From Candidatus Blautia stercorigallinarum (lineage in GTDB: Bacteria; Bacillota; Clostridia; Lachnospirales; Lachnospiraceae), in contig DXIQ01000019.1 of NCBI GenBank assembly GCA_019112785.1, positions 1 to 33,931 of the forward strand: a stretch of DNA of 33,931 bases, in the 5' to 3' direction. This document shows positions 8,753 through 16,457 of this stretch, in pieces. The notes beneath the pieces are model-generated. The model saw only the letters and a program-made list of their open reading frames with translations, was not told where the DNA came from and searched no databases. The position numbers and the translations under genes are program-made. Each line of letters starts with the position of its first letter. The stretch's first letter is position 1.

Positions 8753-10984
8753 TTATTTTTCAATTTCCTTCAGCACATACAACAGAGAAGCGAAATCCCC
8801 TCCCCGCCTGTTCAGTTCCGTTCTGTCTACGGGAATGCCGGCGTACATCAGCTCATCTCCGTATGCTTTGTAAGCTTTCTGAGGCGCGCCCTCCAGGGAC
8901 ACCTGATAAAGGGCGTCTTCTTTTAGTCCTTTCAGTTTCAGCCGCAGCCAGGATGCATTGACTTTATTCATCTTCTGATAGAACATAGCTATAGATTCTT
9001 TCTGATCCTGGGATACTACCTGCCATGCCGTCTCGTTTCCTTCAAAGGGACTCTGGATCCGGTAAAAATCTCCATCGATCTGGATCAGCTCCCGGTATTT
9101 TTTCATAAAGGCTACCTGGCGCTTTACCTCTTCCATCTCCTGATCAGAAAGAAGATTCAGATCCAATTCATAACCGAAGGTTCCAAAATAAGCAATATTA
9201 GCCCTGGTCTCAATGGGCGTCTTCCTGAATACCTGATGGTTTGGCACCGCGGATACATGAGAGCCCATAGAAACAATGGGATAAACATAAGAAGTACCGT
9301 ACTGGATCTTTGTCCGCTCATTGGCGTCTGTATCGTCGCTGGTCCAGGTCTGAGGGGCAAAGTAAAGCATACCCGGATCAAATCTGGCTCCGCCGCTGGC
9401 GCAGGATTCAAAAAGGATCTCCGGAAACTCTGTGGTCAGACGGGTATACAGGTCATAGACGCCCAGCATATACCGATGCATAGTCTCTCCCTGACGTGCT
9501 GGCTCGGCAGTCAGGCTGCAGGGTTCTGTCATATACCGGTTCATATCCCACTTAATATAGGAGATGGATGACTCACGGATGATCTTAGCGATCATTTCAT
9601 ATATATGATCTACTACTTCCTTTCTGGAGAAATCCAGAACATGCTGATGTCTGGCATGACTTTCAAATCTGCCCGGCGCCCCGATGAGCCAGTCCGGATG
9701 CTGGCGGTAAAGGTCGCTATCCTTATTTACCATTTCCAGTTCTACCCACAGACCGAACTTCAGACCCATATCTTCAATCTTTCTGGACAGTCCGGAAATC
9801 CCTTCCGGCAGTTTTTCCAGGTTTGCGTACCAGTCTCCAAGACCTCTGTAGTCGTCATTTCTCGCGCCAAACCAGCCGTCATCCAGAACAAAAAGCTCTA
9901 CGCCGGCTTCCTTTGCCTTTCTGGCAATCTTCAGGATCTTTTCTTCATTAAAATCAAAATAGGTAGCTTCCCAGTTATTCAGCAGGATGGGGCGGGCCTG
10001 ATCTCTCCAGACTCCTCTCATAAGCCGCTTTCTGTACAGCCGGTGATATACCTGGCTCATTTTATTCAGTCCCTGATCACTGTATACCATAACTGTCTCC
10101 GGAGTCTGGAAGCTTTCTCCCTCTCTCAGGGTCCAGGAAAAACTTTCCGGATGGATCCCTACCATAACTCTGGTCATATCAAAAGTGGACACTTCTGTCT
10201 GGATCAGGAAATTGCCGCTGTAGACAAAACTAAATCCATAAACTTCACCATTGTCTTCCCCTGCTTCAGGTCTCTTTAAGGCCATAAAGGGATTATGTTC
10301 CGCTCCGCTGCAGGTGCCGTCCAGTCCGTAGACAGACTGGATCCCCATTTCCAGAGGACGGGTTTTCACATACCGTTCCCTGGCCCAGGCTCCGGAAAGC
10401 TGGACCATCTCAAATTTCATATCCAGGAACTCCACACAGGCGCTCATAGCCTTCTCCAGAACAATGGTCTGAGGACCTTTCTGCAGGAATCTGGTATTTC
10501 TGGTGATCACCGGATAATCTCTGTAAATTGTGTAAGACAATACCAGATCTGTATCTATCCTTTCATCATGAAGGGTGATCTCCAGAGTATCCGCTTCCTC
10601 TTCATCCTCTGTATAGGTAGCCGGCAGAGGAGCAAGAGAAGGTTTGCCCTTCCGGATCTCATAACTTTTGTAAACAAAATCCGTGATCCTGCTTCCGTCT
10701 TCCTGACGGATACACAGGGCAGGCGTTTTATAATCTCCTGTACCGTAAACCGGATATTCCTGTCTGGTGTAATGCATGGACAGAAGTCCCGGTTCCGGAA
10801 CACAGACCGACATCTGAGATCTCTCCAGTTCCTCATGAAAACGAGAAAAATCTTCTCTGTCACGGAGAGCTTTCCCATAATACAGGTTCTCCATCTGGCC
10901 ATTCTCCATAATACGGATGATATAACTTACTTCTCTGTTGAATAAATGAAACTGTTTTGTTTCTTCATGAAAAATAACAGGCAT
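8753..10984 (-). CDS. aga: alpha-galactosidase, GH36
   Basis: This hydrolyses terminal alpha-1,6-galactose from melibiose, raffinose-family sugars and similar substrates. The length, 743 residues, is usual for the tetrameric bacterial GH36 enzymes. An N-terminal beta-sandwich (to about 320) precedes the TIM barrel. The nucleophile Asp lies in KWDMNR (near residue 478), the acid/base Asp in SDDTDANER (near 548), and the conserved ESCASGGARFDPG loop between them. There is no signal peptide, so the enzyme is cytoplasmic and needs an importer that is not in this window. The start has an ideal AAAGGAGG upstream. GalK, the next pathway enzyme, lies on the same strand, but an 816-base spacer with its own promoter separates them. 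No LacI or AraC regulator is adjacent. Confidence 0.96.
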   Translation of the reverse strand: MPVIFHEETKQFHLFNREVSYIIRIMENGQMENLYYGKALRDREDFSRFHEELERSQMSVCVPEPGLLSMHYTRQEYPVYGTGDYKTPALCIRQEDGSRITDFVYKSYEIRKGKPSLAPLPATYTEDEEEADTLEITLHDERIDTDLVLSYTIYRDYPVITRNTRFLQKGPQTIVLEKAMSACVEFLDMKFEMVQLSGAWARERYVKTRPLEMGIQSVYGLDGTCSGAEHNPFMALKRPEAGEDNGEVYGFSFVYSGNFLIQTEVSTFDMTRVMVGIHPESFSWTLREGESFQTPETVMVYSDQGLNKMSQVYHRLYRKRLMRGVWRDQARPILLNNWEATYFDFNEEKILKIARKAKEAGVELFVLDDGWFGARNDDYRGLGDWYANLEKLPEGISGLSRKIEDMGLKFGLWVELEMVNKDSDLYRQHPDWLIGAPGRFESHARHQHVLDFSRKEVVDHIYEMIAKIIRESSISYIKWDMNRYMTEPCSLTAEPARQGETMHRYMLGVYDLYTRLTTEFPEILFESCASGGARFDPGMLYFAPQTWTSDDTDANERTKIQYGTSYVYPIVSMGSHVSAVPNHQVFRKTPIETRANIAYFGTFGYELDLNLLSDQEMEEVKRQVAFMKKYRELIQIDGDFYRIQSPFEGNETAWQVVSQDQKESIAMFYQKMNKVNASWLRLKLKGLKEDALYQVSLEGAPQKAYKAYGDELMYAGIPVDRTELNRRGGDFASLLYVLKEIEK

Positions 10985-11011
10985 GGCGTCCTCCTTTATC
11001 CTCCCGGTTCT

Positions 11012-11026
11012 TTGATTCGTTTTCTT
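11012..11026 (-). promoter_or_regulatory. possible weak cre-like (CcpA) site in the aga leader
   Basis: On the minus strand AAGAAAACGAATCAA keeps the central CG and most of the purine-rich half of the cre consensus, with about two mismatches at conserved positions. It sits between the proposed promoter and the aga ribosome binding site, where CcpA would block elongation. Repression of an alpha-galactosidase by glucose is plausible, but the match is weak. Confidence 0.25.
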
Positions 11027-11038
11027 TTAATGGCTCTA

Positions 11039-11067
11039 ATTATATCCCCCTGCTTTTTCTCTGTCTT
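11039..11067 (-). promoter_or_regulatory. sigma-A-type promoter for aga
   Basis: The -10 is a perfect TATAAT (complement of 11039-11044). Seventeen bases upstream is AAGACA (complement of 11062-11067), four of six matches to TTGACA. The start point would be about 11032, giving a leader of roughly 47 bases. It is the best promoter candidate upstream of aga. Confidence 0.5.
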
Positions 11068-11560
11068 TCTTATTTGTTTTTAAAAATTGTTAATTTGTTG
11101 AATTCTCCTGTGTAATTATTGTAAACCTATATTTTCTGATAATTCATCTAATTTTTGTCTTGTTTTAACAAATTCTCATAATTTCAATCCACTATTTGAT
11201 TTTAATAATGTCAACCATTTTTCTGTTTTTTTCTCCAAAAAATCGCATTTTATAACAACTTCACAAAACCTATGTTCTTTCTCACATTATGTAAATCAAA
11301 GAAATCCACATGGATTTTTGTGGACAATGTGGATAACTTGGTGTATAACTCCACTTTTCCAAGGTTTTCCACCATTTTTAATGTGTATAACTTTGAGGAT
11401 AAAATGTGGGAAATTCACCCTCCTTCAAAATCCTTTGTACAAATTTTACAATCGTGAATATTCTGAAAATTTCCAGGAAAATTCCTATTAAATTCCGTAT
11501 ATTTTTATCCTGACAATACGCTAAACTGTTGCAGTTTTTTTATGTAACCTTTCTCTTATA
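11041..11560. other. AT-rich non-coding region with DnaA-box-like cluster
   Basis: No convincing gene lies here; the only frame over 60 codons (11272-11457, plus) has no ribosome binding site and a low-complexity product. The stretch is strongly AT-rich. Between 11300 and 11415 it carries repeated 9-mers resembling DnaA boxes: TGTGGATAA at 11328-11336 (perfect complement of TTATCCACA), TGTGGACAA at 11319-11327 immediately before it, and TGTGTATAA at 11382-11390. Weaker matches are GGTGTATAA at 11340-11348 and TTTTCCACC at 11365-11373. Three share the longer pattern with ATAACT. dnaA and dnaN are not in this window. Confidence 0.55.
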
Positions 11561-11567
11561 TAAGGAT

Positions 11568-11589
11568 GTTGGGGGCAAAAGCCCCCAAC
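11568..11589. repeat. GC-rich 9-bp hairpin
   Basis: GTTGGGGGC, loop AAAA, GCCCCCAAC. It is a very stable hairpin without a proper U-run on either strand. It abuts the left inverted repeat of the element at 11590-11716 and may be part of it. Confidence 0.6.
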
Positions 11590-11716
11590 TATGATACCTA
11601 CGGATTGCTACGTGCTGCGCACTCTCACAATTCTCCCCAATATTCGCATATCGTGGGAAATTCATCCAACTTTCATGCTCATATGTGTGTGTAGACCTTG
11701 GGACCCTGGTATCATA
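11590..11716. repeat. 127-bp intergenic element bounded by 9-bp inverted repeats
   Basis: TATGATACC at 11590-11598 and GGTATCATA at 11708-11716 are exact reverse complements. They enclose a segment whose GC content and style differ from the AT-rich sequence to its left. Inside are small self-complementary pieces, such as GTGC-GCA-GCAC on the minus strand. A 67-codon minus frame (11540-11743) runs through it without a ribosome binding site, so I do not call it a gene. It may be a mobile or repeated intergenic element, or a structured RNA produced by read-through from galK. Confidence 0.45.
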
Positions 11717-11724
11717 TAACAAGA

Positions 11725-11767
11725 AAATGCAGCGAGGATCCATGAATATGGTTTCCTCACTGCATTT
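11725..11767. terminator. terminator-like hairpin after galK
   Basis: The 14-bp arms at 11725-11738 and 11754-11767 pair fully if one G-U pair is allowed. It lies 34 bases past the galK stop. The minus-strand U-run is ATTTTCTTG (moderate); the plus-strand side is followed by ATTTTTTCTT, so it could also stop plus-strand transcription. Confidence 0.65.
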
Positions 11768-11800
11768 ATTTTTTCTTATTGAGACCTCAGAAGAACTTTT

Positions 11801-13087
11801 CTAGCCGATCACTTTAATGCCGCCCTGCTGACGGACTTTCAGTACATGGCAGGAGCCTTTACCGAAGATATGATCGATCTTCTTTCTGTACTCTTCCACA
11901 TAGCTGTTTTCTACAAATACCTGGATGGTTCCGGCAAATCCGCCGCCATGGACCCGGCTGACTCCATGTTTCTGAAGGATACTTTCGCTGGCCCCTAAAG
12001 CGATGGACATAGACTGATTCTGCTCATCTCTGTTTATGTAAATATTCTGAAGATATTTGAAAGAAGAATTTCCGGACTCCTTCACCAGTTCAAGAAATCC
12101 CGGGAAGTCTCCCTTTTCCAGAGCTTCCACCTGCTTCTCCACTCTCTTTTCTTCCTCAAAGAAATGAAGAGCGCGAAGTACCGGACGGTCTCCCAGAATA
12201 CTTCTCAGTCCCGGGATCTCCTGGAAAAATTCTTCCTCATCTACCTCTCTGAGTACTTTCTTTTTGAAAAATGCCGCTGCTTTTTTCATCTCTTCCGGGA
12301 TCTTGGCATAATCATCGGTCAGATTCGCATGAGACGCCTTGGTATCTACTATGCAGAGGCTGTACTGATAAGCCTGAAAATCTGAAGGCACCTTTTTTAC
12401 AGCAGGTACCTGAGGATCCTTAAAATCAATATGGATCAGTCCGCCAACTGCGCTTGCCATCTGGTCCATAAGACCGCATGGCTTTCCAAAATACACATTT
12501 TCCGCATACTGTCCTGCTTTGGCGATCTCTACAGGATCGATCTCCATATTGTTGAAAAGTCCGGAAATGATCGTACCTATAATGACCTCAAAAGCTGCTG
12601 AAGAAGACAGTCCTGCGCCGATCAGCACATCACTGGTAATATATGCCTGGAATCCGCCGATCTTATATCCCTTCTCTGTCAGAGCTGCGGCGGCTCCTCT
12701 TATAAGCGCTGCAGTGGTACCTTCTTCTTCATATTTTTCTTCCAGATCTCCTGTATCCACTTCTACCATATCGTATCCTTCAGATACCACCTGGACTACC
12801 GGGGAATCTGTAGGGCTGACGATCGCTATGGCATCCAGATTGATGGATGTAGCCAGCACCATCCCGTGCTGATGGTCTGTATGGTTGCCCCCTACCTCGC
12901 TCCTTCCGGGAGCGCTGTATACTTCTACCTGTTTTTCTCCAAATAGTTCTTCAAACTTTTCTACAGCCTGGGCATATCTGGTATTCTGTCTTTTTGCCTC
13001 ATTCTCATCCTGGTAGATATCCAGAAACAAGCTTTCGTATTTTCCCTGTAAAAGTTCCTCTTTTAATACTTTGGAGTCTTTCATCAT
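11801..13087 (-). CDS. galK: galactokinase
   Basis: This phosphorylates galactose to galactose-1-phosphate, the first Leloir step, and is a cytoplasmic GHMP-family kinase of 428 residues. The galactokinase signature appears in a variant form, GRSEVGGNHTDHQHG, instead of the common GRVNLIGEHTDY. The ATP-binding GHMP motif is GAGLSSSAAFEV, and the C-terminal motif 3 is RVHGGGFAGTIQVFV. I chose ATG 13087 because AGGAGGG lies five bases upstream; a second ATG follows at once. The frame continues 11 codons further without support. galT and galE are not in the window. It is the next gene upstream of aga on the same strand, but the 714 bases between them include a terminator-like hairpin, so the two are probably separate units. 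Confidence 0.93.
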   Translation of the reverse strand: MMKDSKVLKEELLQGKYESLFLDIYQDENEAKRQNTRYAQAVEKFEELFGEKQVEVYSAPGRSEVGGNHTDHQHGMVLATSINLDAIAIVSPTDSPVVQVVSEGYDMVEVDTGDLEEKYEEEGTTAALIRGAAAALTEKGYKIGGFQAYITSDVLIGAGLSSSAAFEVIIGTIISGLFNNMEIDPVEIAKAGQYAENVYFGKPCGLMDQMASAVGGLIHIDFKDPQVPAVKKVPSDFQAYQYSLCIVDTKASHANLTDDYAKIPEEMKKAAAFFKKKVLREVDEEEFFQEIPGLRSILGDRPVLRALHFFEEEKRVEKQVEALEKGDFPGFLELVKESGNSSFKYLQNIYINRDEQNQSMSIALGASESILQKHGVSRVHGGGFAGTIQVFVENSYVEEYRKKIDHIFGKGSCHVLKVRQQGGIKVIG

Positions 13088-13242
13088 TTTTTCCCTCCTG
13101 TTCATTTCTGCAGACGGCATGTCCGAAGCTGCCCGTCCTGCACTGCCACATTTATCATATCATACTTTTCCCCGAAAATATACATACCCTTTTTCTTTTT
13201 TCATAAACTGTAAAGAAGCACCTGGTTGGCGAGGAAATCTTT

Positions 13243-15018
13243 TTGAAAAAATTTTTGTCTGCCAAAAGAAAATATCTTATCTCCGCCCTGGTTCTGATCC
13301 TTGGAGCCGGCGCTGTCCTTTTCTTTGCAAAAATCCACGGGACAGATTCAGAAAACACACAATTTGAGAAATACATAGATCAGATTTTCCGGGAAGAGTT
13401 AGAGGGAAACACTCTGAACCTTCACTATACTTTGGCCTATCCGGAAGATTATGGCATTAAAGGATATTCTGTCAGCCTTGGAACCATGGAGCCGGAGGCC
13501 CTGGAAGACAGCCTGGAAGAAACCCGGACTCTGAATAAAAAGCTGAAGAATTTTGACTCTGATCAGCTTTCCGAAGAAAACCAGATCATTTATGACATTC
13601 TCTCTCTTGAATTTTCTTCCCGGCTTTCTCTTGGCAGTTCCTATCTGCTCCAGGAGCCCCTTGGCCCTAATCTGGGGATCCAGGCCCAGCTTCCTATCCT
13701 GCTGGCAGAATATACCTTCCGGACCTCTGCAGATATCAAAGATTATTTTTCTCTCCTATCCCAGATGCCGGAATATTTCCAGAGCATCCTGGACTTTGAA
13801 GAAGAAAAGGCAAAAGAAGGGCTGTTCATGAGCGACGTCAGCGCAGACCGGATCATCCGGCAGTGCCGGAGTTTCATGGAAACAGGGGAAGACAATTATC
13901 TCTATTCCATGTTCCGGCAGCAGATCGAAGAGCTTTCAGAAGATAAGCGTATCACCCAGGACCAGGCAGAAAATTTCACAAAAATGCAGGAAAAACTCAT
14001 GGATCAATGTGTCTTTCCCGCTTACCTCACTCTTTCCCAGGGTCTGGAGGAGTTGAAAGGACAGGGAAAAAACTCCGGTGGACTGGTCCATCTGGAGGGA
14101 GGGAAAGATTATTATGAATACCTGATCAGGAGTACTGTAGGGGATTACCGCTCTTCTGAAGAAATCCTCCAGGATCTTTTCCTTCAGCTTCAGACGGATT
14201 ATCAGGAAGTACAGCAACTTCTCACCGGGGATCCCCAGCTGCTCTCCAAAGCTTACAGTCTGCCCTCTTCCGACTTTTCACCGGAGCAGGCCCTGGATTA
14301 TCTGCAGCATGCTATCACTGACGATTTTCCTTCTCTGGAAGTGGAGTCTTACGAAGTCAAGTATGTGCCAGAGTCTATGGAAGAATTCTCCAGCCCGGCT
14401 TTTTATCTCACCCCTCCTGTTGACACCCTTACGCCTAATACAATTTATATCAACCAGGCCAGCCAGGTATCTCCGGCGGAGCTTTTCACCACACTGGCCC
14501 ACGAAGGATTTCCCGGGCATTTATACCAGACGGTATATTTTGGAAAACAGGCCCATCATCCCATACGGGAACTTTTAAGCTGCAGCGGATACATCGAGGG
14601 CTGGGCCACCTATGTGGAGGCATTATCCTATGATTATGCTCCTCCTTTTCTTCAAATAGAACAGGAAATCCTGGATTTTCTCCGTCTGAACCGCTCCATA
14701 AGCCTGTGCCTGTACGCGATCCTGGATCTGGGCATCCACGGACAGGGATGGAATCTCCAGACCACAGCCGATACTCTGGCTGTCTTTGGCATTACAGACT
14801 CTGAAACCTGCCAGGAGGTCTTTCAGTATATTGTGGAAAATCCGGCCAATTACCTGAAATACTATCTGGGCTATCTGAATTTTATGGACCTGCGCAAAGA
14901 AGTTCAGGAAGCCGCCGGCAGCAGTTTTCAGCCTAAAGAATTTCACAGGAATCTATTGGATATCGGTCCTGCCCCCTTCCCTGTAGTGGAAAAATATCTT
15001 TTCAGAAAATATGAGTAA
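13243..15018 (+). CDS. membrane-anchored DUF885-family zinc metallopeptidase
   Basis: This encodes 591 residues. A lysine-rich start and one hydrophobic segment (about residues 11-30) anchor or export the protein, and the rest is predicted extracytoplasmic. The metal-binding motif HEGFPGH lies at about 420-426, followed by EGWATYVE near 452, the arrangement of the DUF885 group of gluzincin-like peptidases. Substrates of the group are poorly known, probably peptides or oligopeptides. The start is TTG at 13243 with GAGGA seven bases upstream; no better in-frame start exists before the signal segment. It is divergent from galK and ends at a strong bidirectional terminator, so it is a single-gene unit. 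Confidence 0.87.
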   Translation: MKKFLSAKRKYLISALVLILGAGAVLFFAKIHGTDSENTQFEKYIDQIFREELEGNTLNLHYTLAYPEDYGIKGYSVSLGTMEPEALEDSLEETRTLNKKLKNFDSDQLSEENQIIYDILSLEFSSRLSLGSSYLLQEPLGPNLGIQAQLPILLAEYTFRTSADIKDYFSLLSQMPEYFQSILDFEEEKAKEGLFMSDVSADRIIRQCRSFMETGEDNYLYSMFRQQIEELSEDKRITQDQAENFTKMQEKLMDQCVFPAYLTLSQGLEELKGQGKNSGGLVHLEGGKDYYEYLIRSTVGDYRSSEEILQDLFLQLQTDYQEVQQLLTGDPQLLSKAYSLPSSDFSPEQALDYLQHAITDDFPSLEVESYEVKYVPESMEEFSSPAFYLTPPVDTLTPNTIYINQASQVSPAELFTTLAHEGFPGHLYQTVYFGKQAHHPIRELLSCSGYIEGWATYVEALSYDYAPPFLQIEQEILDFLRLNRSISLCLYAILDLGIHGQGWNLQTTADTLAVFGITDSETCQEVFQYIVENPANYLKYYLGYLNFMDLRKEVQEAAGSSFQPKEFHRNLLDIGPAPFPVVEKYLFRKYE

Positions 15019-15020
15019 CA

Positions 15021-15077
15021 AAAAAGGCTTTTCCGGAAGAAGGGCATCTTCATACTCTTTCCCGGAAAAGCCTTTTT
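15021..15077. terminator. bidirectional intrinsic terminator, 16-bp perfect stem
   Basis: The arms at 15021-15036 and 15062-15077 (AAAAAGGCTTTTCCGG and its complement) give U-runs in both directions. It serves the DUF885 gene and the convergent fabT-like gene. Confidence 0.88.
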
Positions 15078-15087
15078 CTTTGTAATA

Positions 15088-15525
15088 TCATCGGTAGGAA
15101 TCAAAAAAAGCCCGGAGATTCATCAGAGATTTCACCAGGATCTTCTGCTGTTCCTCATCCAGATCCTTCAGTACAGCCTGTATCATACCGTCATGAAATT
15201 TCATATGGTGGGCATTGGCTTTCCGTCCTTTCTCCGTCAGGGAGATCAGAACTACCCGTCTGTCTTCCTCGCTCCGTTCTCTATGGACATAGCCTTTTTT
15301 TACCAGACTGTTAACGGCAATAGTAAGGGTGCCCACTGTAACAGACATGATCTTTGCCACAGAAGACATATTCTTAGGTTCCTTCTCCCCGATTGCCTCG
15401 ATAATATGCATATCATTAACAGAAATATCCTTAAACTCTGAAGTAATCAAAGCTTTCCTCTCTATATCCAGAATCTCCTGGAATAATTTCACAAGAATGT
15501 CATGCAGTACTTCATAATTACTCAC
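15088..15525 (-). CDS. fabT: FabT-like MarR-family regulator of fatty acid synthesis
   Basis: This is a 145-residue winged-helix repressor. Segments FKDISVNDMHIIEAIG, SVTVGTLTIAVNSLVKKGY and RSEEDRRVVLISLTEKGRK match the pattern of FabT, the acyl-ACP-responsive MarR member, better than generic MarR proteins. I prefer the GTG at 15525, which gives a FabT-like N terminus and has AGAGGAG seven bases upstream; the ATG at 15546 has no ribosome binding site. Its promoter overlaps palindromes of the TTTGATTATCAAA kind expected for FabT, so autoregulation is likely. FabT usually heads a fab operon, but no fab genes are next to it here. It is convergent with DUF885. Confidence 0.75.
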   Translation of the reverse strand: MSNYEVLHDILVKLFQEILDIERKALITSEFKDISVNDMHIIEAIGEKEPKNMSSVAKIMSVTVGTLTIAVNSLVKKGYVHRERSEEDRRVVLISLTEKGRKANAHHMKFHDGMIQAVLKDLDEEQQKILVKSLMNLRAFFDSYR

Positions 15526-15574
15526 GCCATCGCTCCTCTCAGACATATCAATACGCTGTTATGTTGATGGCTAT

Positions 15575-15603
15575 ATTATATCCGATTCAAGTACCAATTA
15601 CAA
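15575..15603 (-). promoter_or_regulatory. promoter of the fabT-like gene
   Basis: A perfect -10 TATAAT (complement of 15575-15580) lies 17 bases from TTGTAA (complement of 15598-15603, four of six matches). The leader to GTG 15525 is about 42 bases. Confidence 0.6.
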
Positions 15604-15625
15604 TCAAATTTTTTGATTATCAAAA
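15602..15625. promoter_or_regulatory. FabT-type operator palindromes
   Basis: TTTTGATTATCAAAA at 15611-15625 is a perfect odd-centred palindrome. AATCAA...TTGATT at 15602-15618 is an overlapping second one that touches the -35 box. The core resembles known FabT boxes (TTTGA-TCAAA), so the gene product probably binds its own promoter. Confidence 0.55.
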
Positions 15626-15641
15626 TATTTTTCTTTCTAAA

Positions 15642-15672
15642 GAAAAAAGGACTGCCCACATGGGGCAATCCT
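15642..15672 (-). terminator. intrinsic terminator of pduL
   Basis: Arms at 15648-15657 and 15663-15672 form a 10-bp stem with one G-U pair. On the minus strand it is followed by TTTTTT. It begins 36 bases past the pduL stop. Confidence 0.8.
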
Positions 15673-15707
15673 CTTGTTTCCACATCTCTGATCCGAGACC
15701 GGATCTT

Positions 15708-16280
15708 TTATTTTACGATCATTTCGCCGTAGCATTCTTTTCCAGGAGCCAGAGCGTTGGATTCGTCTGTATCAATATGAGCTGCTGTAGCGTAAGAAGC
15801 ACTTACACGAACAACTACATCTCCGAAAGTTAAAGAACGTCCGTTAGGAGACTCAATTGCAAGACTTACGATCTGTTTGTCTTCCACTCCTGCTGCCTGG
15901 GCATCTTCCGGTGTCATATGTACATGACGTTTTGCAGCGATCACACCTTCTTTAAGCTCTACTTCACCTGCAGGGCCGATCAGCTTACATGCGCCGGATC
16001 CTGCGATGTCGCCGGACTCACGGATAGGAGCTGTAACACCAAGGCTTCTTGCGTCTGTAAGAGAAACCTCAACCTGTGTATCTTTTCTTACAGGACCCAG
16101 AACAGACATTTTCTGGCTTCCCTTTGTTCCTACAACTTCTACCTTTTCTTCACAGGCAAACTGTCCCGGCTGGCTTAACATCTTTTTCACGGTCAGCTCA
16201 TGGCCTTTGCCAAACAGGATCTCCAGATGTTCCTGTGATAAATGTACGTGTCTTGCAGATGTTTCTACTAATACTTTCAT
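15708..16280 (-). CDS. pduL: PduL-type phosphate acyltransferase
   Basis: This interconverts acyl-CoA and acyl phosphate (propanoyl or acetyl), feeding acid formation through a kinase or the reverse. It has 190 residues in two similar halves. Zinc-binding His motifs are ARHVHLS near the N terminus and AAKRHVHMTPEDA near residue 120, with HIDTDESNA close to the end. There is no N-terminal encapsulation extension beyond the first motif. The ATG at 16280 has GGAGG upstream; the frame's earlier ATG is less well placed. No microcompartment shell, aldehyde dehydrogenase or kinase gene is adjacent, so this looks like a free-standing phosphotransacylase, perhaps the cell's acetate-forming enzyme. It has its own strong promoter and terminator. 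Confidence 0.93.
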   Translation of the reverse strand: MKVLVETSARHVHLSQEHLEILFGKGHELTVKKMLSQPGQFACEEKVEVVGTKGSQKMSVLGPVRKDTQVEVSLTDARSLGVTAPIRESGDIAGSGACKLIGPAGEVELKEGVIAAKRHVHMTPEDAQAAGVEDKQIVSLAIESPNGRSLTFGDVVVRVSASYATAAHIDTDESNALAPGKECYGEMIVK

Positions 16281-16303
16281 TTTGAAATCCTCCACTTTTT
16301 ATA

Positions 16304-16319
16304 ATAATGAAATCATTAT
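16304..16319. promoter_or_regulatory. inverted repeat between the pduL promoter and start
   Basis: ATAATGA, two bases, TCATTAT: seven-base arms lying between the -10 box and the ribosome binding site. It could be an operator or a small leader hairpin. It is short and AT-rich, so chance is possible. Confidence 0.3.
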
Positions 16320-16330
16320 CCTTACCTTTA

Positions 16331-16358
16331 ATTATAGTCCTTTCCAAAAGCTTGTCAA
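16331..16358 (-). promoter_or_regulatory. strong sigma-A promoter for pduL
   Basis: A perfect TTGACA (complement of 16353-16358) and a perfect TATAAT (complement of 16331-16336) are 16 bases apart. Such a match suggests high constitutive expression. Confidence 0.75.
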
Positions 16359-16404
16359 CGCATATCCGAGGATTTCCTGCCGGGATTTTTGCATTTTTCA
16401 GGAT

Positions 16405-16457
16405 ACAAAAACAGAAAGCGAGGCTGCTCTGATGTGTCAGTCCATACCGCTTTCTGT
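16405..16457 (-). terminator. intrinsic terminator overlapping the end of the J-domain gene
   Basis: Arms at 16411-16420 and 16448-16457 (ACAGAAAGCG/CGCTTTCTGT) form a 10-bp stem followed on the minus strand by a U-run (TTTTTG). The stop codon at 16437 lies in the loop, so the last codons of the gene are part of the terminator. Confidence 0.7.

Noticed and set aside
11272-11457. 61-codon plus-strand frame in the AT-rich spacer
   Set aside because: No ribosome binding site and low-complexity product; the sequence is better explained by DnaA-box-like repeats.
11540-11743. 67-codon minus frame through the inverted-repeat element
   Set aside because: No ribosome binding site, and the frame spans two hairpins; likely a non-coding element.
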